From Pseudocoprococcus catus (lineage in GTDB: Bacteria > Bacillota > Clostridia > Lachnospirales > Lachnospiraceae), in contig NZ_LR698973.1 of the NCBI RefSeq assembly GCF_902381825.1, positions 2,979,118-3,015,398 of the forward strand: a stretch of DNA of 36,281 nt, given 5' to 3'. The notes beneath the pieces were generated by a model that was not told the origin of the DNA, did not search any database, and worked only from the letters and a program-made list of their open reading frames with translations. The position numbers and the translations under genes were made by a program. Below, one piece after another: positions 1 to 7,215 of this stretch. How positions within the stretch are numbered: position 1 is the first letter of the stretch; the number at the start of each line of letters is the position of its first letter.

Positions 1-359
1 ATACATTCACTGAATTTGGATGTCAGACCGAAACAGGCGGAAATCCACATCCAGACAAGGGCGCCGGGACCGCCGGATACCATGGCTGTTGCAACACCGA
101 CGATATTGCCAGTACCGATGGTCGCTGCAAGAGCGGTTGTTAATGCGGAGAACGGAGAAACATCGCCATCGCCTCTTTTCTGAGTACGGGCCTCCTTACT
201 CAGTGTACTTTTGATGGCGTATCCGAGATTTCTCCATGTAAGGAAACCAACACGGATGGTCAGAAAAATACCGGTGCCTACAAGCAGGACAAGCATAGCG
301 GGACCCCAGACGAAGTCATCCACTTTCGTTACAAGATCAAAAATTTTTTCGTAACTCAT
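1..359 (-). CDS. Alanine/glycine:cation symporter family protein (AGCS), 5' part only
   Basis: N-terminal 119 residues of a sodium-coupled amino-acid symporter; the rest lies outside the window. The translation starts MSYEKIFDLV. It has one hydrophobic helix at about residues 18-36, then a basic loop, then the family-typical stretch SPFSALTTALAATIGTGNIVG at about 70-90 (the cation/substrate-binding TM region of AlsT/DagA-like proteins), followed by another helix. The start ATG at 359 is preceded by AGAGGAAG at good spacing. By family, these inner-membrane carriers take up alanine or glycine with Na+ or H+. The gene follows the antiporter gene on the same strand but is separated from it by a terminator-like hairpin at 447-485, so it is probably expressed separately or under attenuation. 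Substrate specificity cannot be read from the fragment. Confidence 0.9.
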   Translation of the reverse strand, partial: MSYEKIFDLVTKVDDFVWGPAMLVLLVGTGIFLTIRVGFLTWRNLGYAIKSTLSKEARTQKRGDGDVSPFSALTTALAATIGTGNIVGVATAMVSGGPGALVWMWISACFGLTSKFSEC

Positions 360-383
360 TTACATCTTCCTCTCTCTTTATTA

Positions 384-450
384 TTTTCACAGACAGCAGA
401 CAAGGCGGCATGAACAGGCAGAGGCAGTCCGGTCACGATATCTGTGAAAA
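384..450. repeat. 10-bp perfect inverted repeat in the symporter leader
   Basis: TTTTCACAGA at 384-393 and its exact complement TCTGTGAAAA at 441-450, 47 nt apart, lie between the terminator-like hairpin and the symporter start. On the minus-strand RNA, the arm nearer the promoter overlaps the U-rich tail of the hairpin, and the other arm ends just before the purine-rich ribosome site. It could form a long leader stem, but no function is shown. Confidence 0.6.
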
Positions 451-485
451 ACAAAAAGAGGCCGCGGATATTCCGCAGCCTCTTT
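447..485 (-). terminator. Intrinsic terminator (antiporter gene end or symporter leader attenuator)
   Basis: Read on the minus strand, AAAGAGGC and GCGGA pair with TCCGC and GCCTCTTT around one mismatch and a three-base loop. The run TTTTTGTTTTT follows. This is a strong rho-independent terminator about 70 nt past the antiporter stop codon. It also lies about 90 nt upstream of the symporter start, so it could act as an attenuator if the promoter suggested at 499-527 is real. Confidence 0.85.
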
Positions 486-498
486 GCTGATTGCATTC

Positions 499-527
499 AT
501 GTTAGCATGTTTTTTGCCGTTCGGCAA
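499..527 (-). promoter_or_regulatory. Possible promoter for the symporter gene
   Basis: TTGCCG (522-527) and TAACAT (499-504) on the minus strand are separated by exactly 17 bp. Both hexamers match the consensus at only four of six positions. If used, transcription would begin about 10 nt before the terminator hairpin, making that hairpin part of the symporter leader. Confidence 0.3.
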
Positions 528-553
528 GAGTTTTTTCTTATATTTTTATCTTA

Positions 554-1495
554 TCAGCGCATGATAATGTAAACCGTATAGATCGCATAGAGAATAATCA
601 TAAAAATGCCCTCGCCTCTGGCCAATCGTTTCTTGCTCCAGCAGAAGAAAAGGACAAGGATGCTGAAGACCATCAGGATAATACAGTCGTAAACAGCAGA
701 AGGCTGCAGTGCGACAGGATGGATACTTGTTGAAATGCCAAGGATCATCAGGATGTTGAAAATGTTGGAGCCGACCACATTGCCGATGGCAAGATCATTC
801 TCACCTTTTCTGGATGCCACGATGGAAGTGACCAGTTCCGGCAGGGATGTGCCGAATGCAACAACCGTAAGGCCGATCAGTGTTTCAGACAGACCGAAAT
901 AGGCAGCAATTTCAGAGGCACTGTCCACGACAAAGTTGCCGCCGTAAATGATCATGATACATCCGATGACGACAAATACAATGCTTTTCAATGGAGAAAG
1001 AACTTCTTCCATGGGATCTTCAGCATTTTCACTGCGGGACTTTAAAGCATCCCTGACCTGGATGGCAACAAAGAGAACAAAAAGCACAAGAAGCGTCAGT
1101 CCCTCAAGTCGGCCGATATTGAGCCGTCCGAATCCGAACAGGCTGAATATCAGAAGCAGTGCTGCGGCAACAATTGAAAATGGAAACTCACGTTTCAAAA
1201 TGCCTTCATTGACCGGAATGGCACTGATGGCAGCACAGGCACCGGTAACAACCATGAGGTTGAAAATGTTGGAACCAAGAACGTTGCTGATGGCAATTTC
1301 ATTCTGACCGGCCAGGGCAGCTGAACAGCTGACGGATAATTCCGGGGCGCTTGTACCGAAGGCAACAATGGTCAGGCCGATGACAGCGGCGGGAATGCGA
1401 AGCAGTCTGGCAATGGATGAGCTGCCGTCTACAAACAGGTCCGCTCCTTTAATAAGCAGGATAAATCCTAGGATCAATAAAATGTAGGTTAGCAT
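554..1495 (-). CDS. Calcium/sodium antiporter, CaCA superfamily (YrbG-like)
   Basis: A 313-residue integral membrane exchanger with about ten transmembrane helices arranged as two homologous halves. Each half carries the CaCA alpha-repeat signature: GLTIVAFGTSAPELSVS followed by ISNVLGSNIFNLM in the first, GLTVVAFGTSLPELVTS followed by IGNVVGSNIFNILM in the second. The acidic residues in the two PEL motifs are the family's cation ligands. The chosen start (MLTYILLILG) has AAAGGTG upstream. The frame stays open further upstream, but that part is antisense to the divergent aminotransferase gene and lacks family similarity. Length is normal for YrbG-type proteins, which exchange Ca2+ for Na+ or H+ at the cytoplasmic membrane. 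It has its own consensus promoter at 1577-1605 and a terminator at 447-485. Confidence 0.93.
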   Translation of the reverse strand: MLTYILLILGFILLIKGADLFVDGSSSIARLLRIPAAVIGLTIVAFGTSAPELSVSCSAALAGQNEIAISNVLGSNIFNLMVVTGACAAISAIPVNEGILKREFPFSIVAAALLLIFSLFGFGRLNIGRLEGLTLLVLFVLFVAIQVRDALKSRSENAEDPMEEVLSPLKSIVFVVIGCIMIIYGGNFVVDSASEIAAYFGLSETLIGLTVVAFGTSLPELVTSIVASRKGENDLAIGNVVGSNIFNILMILGISTSIHPVALQPSAVYDCIILMVFSILVLFFCWSKKRLARGEGIFMIILYAIYTVYIIMR

Positions 1496-1532
1496 AAATA
1501 GACACCTTTCGTAAAAATCTTTGATAAAAATA

Positions 1533-1568
1533 GAACTTTTGGTGAATAGATGATGTTTCGAAAAGTTC
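1533..1568. repeat. Inverted repeat at the antiporter transcription start
   Basis: GAACTTTT at 1533-1540 and AAAAGTTC at 1561-1568 are perfect 8-bp complements separated by 20 nt. They lie immediately downstream of the minus-strand -10 element, so they sit at the predicted transcription start and first leader bases. Either a protein operator or a leader hairpin is possible. Confidence 0.5.
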
Positions 1569-1576
1569 TGTGATAA

Positions 1577-1605
1577 AGTATAACGATATGGAACAAAAAA
1601 GTCAA
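1577..1605 (-). promoter_or_regulatory. Promoter of the Ca/Na antiporter gene
   Basis: On the minus strand TTGACT (1600-1605) and TATACT (1577-1582) are separated by 17 bp, each one base off the sigma-A consensus. The resulting leader is about 75 nt. No comparably good promoter is visible for the divergent aminotransferase gene. Confidence 0.8.
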
Positions 1606-1730
1606 CGAAATACAGAGAAAGAATTGCTTTTTCGGTGCAGATATAGGAAAATAGAAAAGAAGATAAAATCAGCGGTGAAAGGCAGTCAGCAGCTGCAATC
1701 AATGCTGGAAAAAATGAGGATAGGAATAAT

Positions 1731-2939
1731 ATGAAATATGATTTTACATCGATCATTGACAGACAAGGACAAGATGCTATGGCCGTAGATGGTCTTGGAA
1801 TGTATCCGGGAATGTCACCGTCAAAACCAAAGGGAGGTTTTGATTTTATCCCGATGTGGGTGGCGGATATGAACTTTCCGACAGTGCCGACGATTCCGGA
1901 GGCCATTATTGAACGTGCAAAACATCCGGCTTACGGATATTTTGCACCTAGAGATACCTATTTTGATGAAATTATCAAATGGCATCAAAAACGAAATGGC
2001 GTAAATGGACTGAAAAAAGAGTATATTGGCTATGAGAATGGTGTCCTCGGAGGGATCCTTTCGGCACTGCAGTGCCTGGCGGCACCAGGGGATGCGGTCC
2101 TTTTGCACAGCCCGACATATATTGGCTTTACCGCCAGTCTGAAGAACAATGGCTATAAGATGATACACAGTGAGTTGAAGAAGGATGCAGAGGGCATTTA
2201 CAGGATGGATTACGAGGATATGGAAGCGAAGATCAGGAAGTACCATATCCATGCTGCGATTATGTGTTCACCTCATAATCCGACGGGCCGTGTCTGGGAA
2301 CAGTGGGAGCTGGAAAAGGCGATGGCGGTATATGAACAATATGCTGTGACAGTGATCTCAGATGAAATCTGGTCAGATATTTTACTGGATGGACAAAAGC
2401 ATATACCGACACAGCAGGTAAATGATTATGCCCGGGAACACACAGTGGCCCTGTATGCACCAAGCAAAACATTTAATCTTGCAGGTCTGATTGGGAGCTA
2501 TCATATTATATATAATGAAGCATTGAGAGACAGAGTGGAGGCAAGGGGCAGTAAATCCCATTACAATGAGATGAATGTTTTGTCCATGCATGCACTGATC
2601 GGTGCCTATAAACAGGAGGGTTACGAATGGGTGGATGAGCTGTGTCAGGTTTTAACAGAGAATGTACGATTTGCCTGTGATTACATTGCAGCACATTTTA
2701 AGGGTGTGACGGTATCAAAGCCTCAGGGAACTTATATGCTTTTTCTGGATTGTACACAATGGTGTGAAGATCATGGCCAATCCATGGATGAACTGCTTCA
2801 GGCCGGCTGGGATGTGGGCGTCGGCTGGCAGGATGGACGTCCATTCCATGGGAAACATCATATCAGAATGAATCTGGCGCTGCCGAAGTGTCGTGTCACG
2901 GAGGCTTTTGAACGACTGGACAGGTATGTTTTTGGTTGA
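1731..2939 (+). CDS. PLP-dependent aminotransferase, MalY/PatB family (C-S lyase)
   Basis: A 402-residue fold-type I PLP enzyme of the MalY/PatB group, whose members cleave C-S bonds of cystathionine or cysteine conjugates and some of which moonlight as regulators. Visible landmarks: the N-terminal family motif PMWVADMNF (about 41-49), AYGYF (67-71), Tyr130 in the SPTYIGF stretch, SPHNPTGRVW (Asn183), SDEIWSDI with Asp211 for the pyridine nitrogen, and the Schiff-base lysine Lys246 in APSKTFNLAG. Length is typical. GAGGATAGGA lies 5-14 nt before the ATG. It is divergent from the antiporter gene. The promoter of pyrE overlaps its stop codon, so it appears monocistronic. Cystathionine beta-lyase versus another C-S lyase activity cannot be decided from sequence alone. 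Confidence 0.9.
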   Translation: MKYDFTSIIDRQGQDAMAVDGLGMYPGMSPSKPKGGFDFIPMWVADMNFPTVPTIPEAIIERAKHPAYGYFAPRDTYFDEIIKWHQKRNGVNGLKKEYIGYENGVLGGILSALQCLAAPGDAVLLHSPTYIGFTASLKNNGYKMIHSELKKDAEGIYRMDYEDMEAKIRKYHIHAAIMCSPHNPTGRVWEQWELEKAMAVYEQYAVTVISDEIWSDILLDGQKHIPTQQVNDYAREHTVALYAPSKTFNLAGLIGSYHIIYNEALRDRVEARGSKSHYNEMNVLSMHALIGAYKQEGYEWVDELCQVLTENVRFACDYIAAHFKGVTVSKPQGTYMLFLDCTQWCEDHGQSMDELLQAGWDVGVGWQDGRPFHGKHHIRMNLALPKCRVTEAFERLDRYVFG

Positions 2940-2964
2940 TTTTTCGTTGGAAGTTGAGTATAAT
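2936..2964 (+). promoter_or_regulatory. Promoter of pyrE
   Basis: TTGATT (2936-2941), 17-bp spacer, perfect TATAAT (2959-2964). The -35 hexamer overlaps the TGA stop of the preceding gene (2937-2939). The leader is about 57 nt and shows no obvious PyrR-type attenuator hairpin. Confidence 0.8.
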
Positions 2965-3027
2965 AACAGAGAAGAAAAGTCAGAAAGAGATCAGTGAATT
3001 TTTAATCACAAAAAGGAGATTATAGAT

Positions 3028-3714
3028 ATGGAACAGTACAAAGAAGAGTTTATCCACTTTATGGTGGAAGCAGATGTGTTGAAGTTTGGTGAATTTACAT
3101 TGAAGAGCGGCAGAAAGTCTCCGTTTTTCATGAATGCAGGTGCCTATGTGACAGGTTCCCAGTTAAAGCGTCTGGGACAGTATTACGCAAAGGCAATTTA
3201 TGCAAAGTATGGTGATGATTTTGATGTACTGTTCGGACCGGCTTACAAGGGTATTCCGCTTGGTGTTGTGACAGCGATTGCTTTCAGTGATCTGTATGGC
3301 AAGGAGATCCGTTACTGTTCAGACCGTAAGGAGACAAAGGACCATGGCGCAGATAAGGGCAATTTCCTGGGAAGCCCTTTAAAGGACGGTGATCGTGTTG
3401 TGATGATCGAAGATGTAACAACATCCGGCAAGTCCATGGAAGAGACTGTTCCGAAGGTCAAGGGTGCAGCAGATGTGACGATTGTCGGTCTGATGGTTTC
3501 TCTGGATCGTATGGAAGTCGGCAAGGGCGGTGTGAAGTGTGCCCTGGATGAAGTAAAAGACCTCTATGGCTTTGAGACAAATGCAATTGTCACAATGGCG
3601 GAGGTTGTTGAATGCCTGTATAATAAAACGTGTAATGGGAAGATTGTGATTGATGACAAGCTGAAGGCTGCCATTGATGCATACTATGAACAGTATGGTG
3701 CAAAGGAACAGTAG
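3028..3714 (+). CDS. pyrE: Orotate phosphoribosyltransferase
   Basis: A 228-residue cytosolic enzyme that joins orotate to PRPP to give orotidine 5'-phosphate in de novo pyrimidine synthesis. The type I PRTase signature VVMIEDVTTSGKS is at residues 124-136, with the two acidic PRPP-binding residues Glu128 and Asp129. The PAYKG loop (71-75) and the catalytic hood-loop segment RKETKDHG (100-107) are intact. The N-terminal FTLKSGRKSPFF stretch is typical of OPRTases. AAGGAG is 10 nt before the ATG. The gene has its own promoter and is not clustered with pyrBI, which lies about 28 kb away on the other strand. No PyrD or PyrF partner is adjacent. Confidence 0.96.
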   Translation: MEQYKEEFIHFMVEADVLKFGEFTLKSGRKSPFFMNAGAYVTGSQLKRLGQYYAKAIYAKYGDDFDVLFGPAYKGIPLGVVTAIAFSDLYGKEIRYCSDRKETKDHGADKGNFLGSPLKDGDRVVMIEDVTTSGKSMEETVPKVKGAADVTIVGLMVSLDRMEVGKGGVKCALDEVKDLYGFETNAIVTMAEVVECLYNKTCNGKIVIDDKLKAAIDAYYEQYGAKEQ

Positions 3715-3791
3715 ACTTTGATCGGATGTCGGTGGACATCGGATCGATGTATCATTCAGATACGAGCGTAGACATGGAAAGGACAGCGAAG

Positions 3792-3947
3792 ATGAGAATA
3801 GAAGATAAGATATCAAAGTTGATGTGTCAGACTGGTGCATGCAGCCTTGTCCTTGGAATTTTATCTGTGATCGGCGGGCTGGTTCTCGGTATTATCGGAA
3901 TTGTCAATGGAGCAAGACTTTTGAGACATCATTCTGATTTAATGTAA
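3792..3947 (+). CDS. Small glycine-rich membrane protein, 51 aa
   Basis: Not recognised as a named family. The product begins MRIEDKISKL, then has one long hydrophobic stretch (about residues 12-42) rich in glycine, including GGLVLGIIGIVNG, and ends in a basic, histidine-containing tail. It could form one long helix or a tight helical hairpin. The chosen ATG has AAAGGA 8 nt upstream. In-frame ATGs at 3726 and 3774 have no ribosome site. It lies 77 nt after pyrE and before two other small membrane proteins, so it may be read from the pyrE promoter. Function is unknown. Confidence 0.6.
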   Translation: MRIEDKISKLMCQTGACSLVLGILSVIGGLVLGIIGIVNGARLLRHHSDLM

Positions 3948-3975
3948 ATCATTTCAGAAATAATTGCAAATGTAT

Positions 3976-4013
3976 CACGGCTGCCGGTCAGTGCAGCCGT
4001 GGTGCCATTTTTT
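3976..4013 (+). terminator. Stem-loop with U-tract between the 51-aa gene and the VanZ gene
   Basis: CACGGCTGC (3976-3984) pairs perfectly with GCAGCCGTG (3993-4001) across an 8-base loop. A run of six T follows at 4008-4013 after a 6-base gap. The gap makes it a weaker terminator than the others here. The VanZ gene starts only 17 nt later with no room for a promoter, so partial readthrough is expected. Confidence 0.6.
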
Positions 4014-4030
4014 CAGGCAGGGGGAGTTGC

Positions 4031-4495
4031 GTGAGCCGACAGACAAAGCGGTGTATCAAATTCGGCAGTTTCGTACTGCTTATTTTGTATATCGCTGTTT
4101 TAATTTATGTATGCTTTTTAAGTGAAGATTATGGAAGAGATGTTGTGACTTCCTATTATAGATATAATTTTATTCCATTTAAGGAAATTCGAAGATTTTA
4201 TATATACAGAGATGTTGTAGGAATCCGGGCATTCCTCGCCAATTTATTTGGTAATGTACTGGCATTTATGCCTTTTGGATTTTTTATGCCCATATTAAGA
4301 TTGAGGCTCAGAAAATGGTATTGTATGTTGGGCATGACATTTTTACTGAGTTTGATGATTGAGATCACACAGCTGCTGACAAGGGTTGGATCCTTTGATG
4401 TAGATGATTTAATTTTGAATACTTCAGGAGGTATCCTCGGATATCTTTTGTTTTACATAATCAATAAAGTAAGGAGAAAATGGAATGGCGCGTAA
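4031..4495 (+). CDS. VanZ-family membrane protein
   Basis: A 154-residue protein of the VanZ-like superfamily, with four predicted transmembrane helices (about residues 9-29, 67-87, 96-114 and 130-147). The family hallmarks are present: YNFIPFKEI after the first helix, the NLFGNVLAFMPFGFFMP helix, and the IEITQLLTRVGSFDVDDLILNTSGGILGY segment. VanZ of the vanA cluster gives low-level teicoplanin resistance, but most homologues have unknown roles at the membrane and nothing here indicates glycopeptide resistance. Translation starts with GTG; AGGGGGAG lies just upstream. The 3' end overlaps the next gene by 11 nt, so the two are translationally coupled. Confidence 0.85.
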   Translation: MSRQTKRCIKFGSFVLLILYIAVLIYVCFLSEDYGRDVVTSYYRYNFIPFKEIRRFYIYRDVVGIRAFLANLFGNVLAFMPFGFFMPILRLRLRKWYCMLGMTFLLSLMIEITQLLTRVGSFDVDDLILNTSGGILGYLLFYIINKVRRKWNGA

Positions 4496-4817
4496 TATAT
4501 ACAGTTTCATCAAAATAGAAAAACGTCAGACAAAGCGCGGTATTTATGCATCAGCTTTTGGCATTGCGTCTTTGATCTGCATGGCCGTTCTTACAATTGC
4601 ATCTTTTGTTAAAGCCGGCAATCTTCCGGCATTTGTCGGCGGAATCGGATACCTGAGCTTTCTTGCGGCGGTATTTGGACTCTGGTTGTCTGTTCAGCTC
4701 CGCAAGGATAACGAAGCTTATGGTACGATGGTGCATGGCGCTTTTTATATTAATCTGACGTCTGTTATGATTCATGGCCTGATTTTTTTGGCAGGTTGTT
4801 TGTCTATTATCATGTAG
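4485..4817 (+). CDS. Small membrane protein, DUF6142-like
   Basis: A 110-residue protein with a short basic N-terminus (KIEKRQTKRG) and three to four hydrophobic helices (about 22-40, 49-69 and 84-107). The pattern, a basic head with KRGI followed by small hydrophobic helices, resembles my recollection of the Lachnospiraceae family DUF6142, but I cannot align it here. AAGGAG lies within the end of the upstream VanZ gene and the ATG overlaps that gene by 11 nt, so co-translation is likely. Function is unknown. Confidence 0.65.
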   Translation: MARNIYSFIKIEKRQTKRGIYASAFGIASLICMAVLTIASFVKAGNLPAFVGGIGYLSFLAAVFGLWLSVQLRKDNEAYGTMVHGAFYINLTSVMIHGLIFLAGCLSIIM

Positions 4818-4894
4818 GGCAGACATTGTTTCGGTCGGAAGATTAGGATTTTCAGCTGGAATTCGGATGATTATAGATGAGAAAGGTGAGCATA

Positions 4895-6988
4895 GTGAAG
4901 AAAGAGGTAAATAGAGAAGAAGTGCAGGCGTGGGTGCAGGAACGCTTTGAACTGTCTGTGACGAGAATTCGTGGGATTGCCAAAGAACATGCGGCGGCAT
5001 CTCCGTTTGGTGATTATTTTAACAGTCAGGCGGCCTTTATTTTGTATGTAGAGAACATCTACAAAATGCGTCAGGACGGTGGTTTTGAACGGCTGACCAC
5101 GGAGGCACTGGCTGAGATGAATCATTGCTTTTATGCGGATATTCTTCCTGAGACTGAGGTGTGGGAGGGGGAAACCGGTTATGAGAAAAGCTATGCCAAT
5201 CCACAATGGTCGACGGCAATGCTGGGAGCAGACTATGGTCCGATGATGGCCTGGCTTGTCACGGAGATCCGAGGTCTGATTCCGCTGGCATTCCAGGGGC
5301 GTCTGGCAGATATGACAGCGATCAATGAGCTGTTTATAGAGATTTATAACCGTTTTGAGAACCGTATACCTGGAAGAGATGAGATTTTGCAGATCATTTA
5401 CTGGTATGTCAGTGATTACAGTGATCAGACTGTGACGGGGAGAACCCGGGAGAAGCTGGATCCGGCCCTGAGCTTTTACAGGGATATCATCATGAAGGCG
5501 GATTTGACAGATCTGTCTTATCTGTATCAGTATGGCGAGTATATTTCTGCCAATGAAAAGTCGATTGCTGCGTATCTGAACACTCTGGATCAGTCGGTGA
5601 TCGACGATATGGCAGCTACATTTGTGAATGGCTACGTGAGAGGATTTGAACTGTATAAGATTGACTTATCAGCCAAGAAGAATGTCCAGTTAAGAGCCAA
5701 TATTGGTTTTGAGCGAGTGCTTCGTTCAACAATCCGGCAATTTGAAGCATTAGGACTTTCTGTGATTGTCTGCAGGGATGCCATCCATAGTATTAACAAG
5801 ACAGCGGGTAAGCTCGGTCTTGTGTCCTGCTCGGCTAATCCGCAGTATGATTACGATCACCGCATGGATAAGGGGTTATATCTTGACAAAGCTTTATGTG
5901 AGCGCATCATCGGTGTGACGAAGTCTGCCTATGAGCAGTATGCGGATCTGGCAGAGGATTATGCCGGTCCGGCCTGGATGGATGTTTTTGGTGAGACTCC
6001 CTTTGAACCGGCGGCTAAAGAGGAGAACATCCGTCTGTCGGATAAACAGCAGAAGCTGGCTGTTCGCATGGCAGGACAGCTGACAGAGATTGTCAATCAG
6101 TATATTGATGCGTCAGCCATCAGTTTTTCAATCATTGCCTGGCCACTGCCGTCCATTGGCGATCGGTTTGAGGCTATTATGGATGAGACGATCAAAGTCA
6201 ACAATCTGGATAATGATCTGTTCAGAAGCATTCAGCAGAAGATGATCGATGCCATTGACGGCGCGGAATATATGCATATTACCGGTATGAACGGCAACCG
6301 GACGGATTTGAAAGTTGCCTTATGGCAGCTTCAGGATCCGGCGAAGGAAACGGTGTTTGAAAACTGTTGCGCAGATGTGAATATTCCTGTGGGTGAGATT
6401 TTTACAAGTCCGGTATTGGCAGGGACAAATGGAACGCTGCATGTAAGCAGTGTTTATCTGAATGGATTGAATTACAGAAATCTTTCATTGCGGTTTGAAG
6501 ATGGCTGTGTTACTGAAGCCGACTGCAGCAATTATGAGGACAGGGAAGAGAATCAGAAGTATCTGAGACAGAATCTCCTTCAGAATCATGAAACGCTGCC
6601 AATGGGAGAATTTGCCATCGGCACGAACACAACGGCCTATGCCATGGCCAGAAAGTTCGACATTACACAGCTGATGCCGATTCTCATTATGGAGAAGACA
6701 GGGCCGCATTTTGCCATTGGCGATACCTGCTACAGCCATAGTGAAGATCATAAGGTATATAATACAGACGGCAAGGAAATTGTTGCCCGTGAGAATGAGA
6801 AGTCACGCCTGAGGGACACAGACCCGGAACAGGCATATTTTAATGTGCATACGGATATTACGATCCCTTACGATGAGATCAGTGCCATTACAGCATGTTT
6901 TGCAGACGGCAGGCAGGTAGATATTATACGGGAGGGCAAATTCTGCCTTGAAGGTACGGAAGCACTGAATGAACCACTCAACATATAA
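4895..6988 (+). CDS. M29-family aminopeptidase with long N-terminal extension
   Basis: A 697-residue protein whose C-terminal half is an M29 (thermophilic/AmpS-type) dinuclear metallo-aminopeptidase. With the GTG at 4895 as residue 1, the expected ligand and catalytic positions are Glu501 (GEIFTSPV), Glu572 (GEFAIGTN), His605 and Tyr613 (GPHFAIGDTCY), and His652/Asp654 (VHTDITIP). Their order and spacing resemble the known family site. These cytosolic enzymes remove N-terminal residues from peptides. Typical M29 proteins are about 410 residues, so roughly 250 extra residues precede the catalytic region; I recognise no domain there. The GTG is preferred because AAAGGTGAG lies just before it. 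An in-frame ATG at 4877 has no close ribosome site but would add six residues. A terminator follows at 7031-7059. Confidence 0.85.
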   Translation: MKKEVNREEVQAWVQERFELSVTRIRGIAKEHAAASPFGDYFNSQAAFILYVENIYKMRQDGGFERLTTEALAEMNHCFYADILPETEVWEGETGYEKSYANPQWSTAMLGADYGPMMAWLVTEIRGLIPLAFQGRLADMTAINELFIEIYNRFENRIPGRDEILQIIYWYVSDYSDQTVTGRTREKLDPALSFYRDIIMKADLTDLSYLYQYGEYISANEKSIAAYLNTLDQSVIDDMAATFVNGYVRGFELYKIDLSAKKNVQLRANIGFERVLRSTIRQFEALGLSVIVCRDAIHSINKTAGKLGLVSCSANPQYDYDHRMDKGLYLDKALCERIIGVTKSAYEQYADLAEDYAGPAWMDVFGETPFEPAAKEENIRLSDKQQKLAVRMAGQLTEIVNQYIDASAISFSIIAWPLPSIGDRFEAIMDETIKVNNLDNDLFRSIQQKMIDAIDGAEYMHITGMNGNRTDLKVALWQLQDPAKETVFENCCADVNIPVGEIFTSPVLAGTNGTLHVSSVYLNGLNYRNLSLRFEDGCVTEADCSNYEDREENQKYLRQNLLQNHETLPMGEFAIGTNTTAYAMARKFDITQLMPILIMEKTGPHFAIGDTCYSHSEDHKVYNTDGKEIVARENEKSRLRDTDPEQAYFNVHTDITIPYDEISAITACFADGRQVDIIREGKFCLEGTEALNEPLNI

Positions 6989-7030
6989 GCTGTACTTATA
7001 TAGTATCGACGATACATTTTAAATATAAAG

Positions 7031-7059
7031 GGAAAGGTGAAAGAACCTTTCCTTTTTTT
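7031..7059 (+). terminator. Intrinsic terminator after the aminopeptidase gene
   Basis: GGAAAGGT (7031-7038) pairs perfectly with ACCTTTCC (7045-7052), with a six-base loop and seven T directly after. It separates the pyrE/aminopeptidase block from the purine cluster. Confidence 0.9.
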
Positions 7060-7069
7060 CGCTTAAGTA

Positions 7070-7098
7070 TTGACGTAAAAGCTCAGTACGGTTACAAT
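7070..7098 (+). promoter_or_regulatory. Promoter of the purine gene cluster
   Basis: TTGACG (7070-7075), 17-bp spacer, TACAAT (7093-7098); each hexamer is one base from consensus. The leader to purK is about 110 nt and A/T-rich. I looked for a guanine riboswitch core and for PurR-type PurBoxes and saw neither, so how the cluster is regulated is not evident. Confidence 0.8.
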
Positions 7099-7215
7099 AG
7101 AGTCAGATTCTGATGAATTTTGCCTATTTGATAGGGAAAAGTGAATTTATAAGAATGGTTTATAATAAGAGTATCCACTTATTTATAAGATATCATTATA
7201 AAAGGAGCGTTTAAC

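Noticed and set aside
360..553. Glycine riboswitch before the symporter
   Set aside because: No tandem glycine-aptamer core is visible; only the terminator hairpin and an inverted repeat.
948..1307. 119-codon plus-strand ORF within the antiporter gene
   Set aside because: It is the antisense frame of a conserved gene, with low-complexity Ser/Arg/Thr composition typical of shadow frames.
1496..1906. A 137-codon N-terminal extension of the antiporter frame
   Set aside because: It is antisense to the aminotransferase gene and the promoter, lacks family similarity, and the ATG at 1495 has its own ribosome site.
2965..3027. PyrR or UTP-sensing attenuator before pyrE
   Set aside because: The leader is short and has no antiterminator/terminator pair.
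7099..7215. Guanine/adenine riboswitch or PurBox in the purK leader
   Set aside because: The conserved purine-riboswitch loop sequences and CCGAAC-type PurBoxes are not found; only A/T-rich sequence with a weak CCTAT/ATAGG stem.
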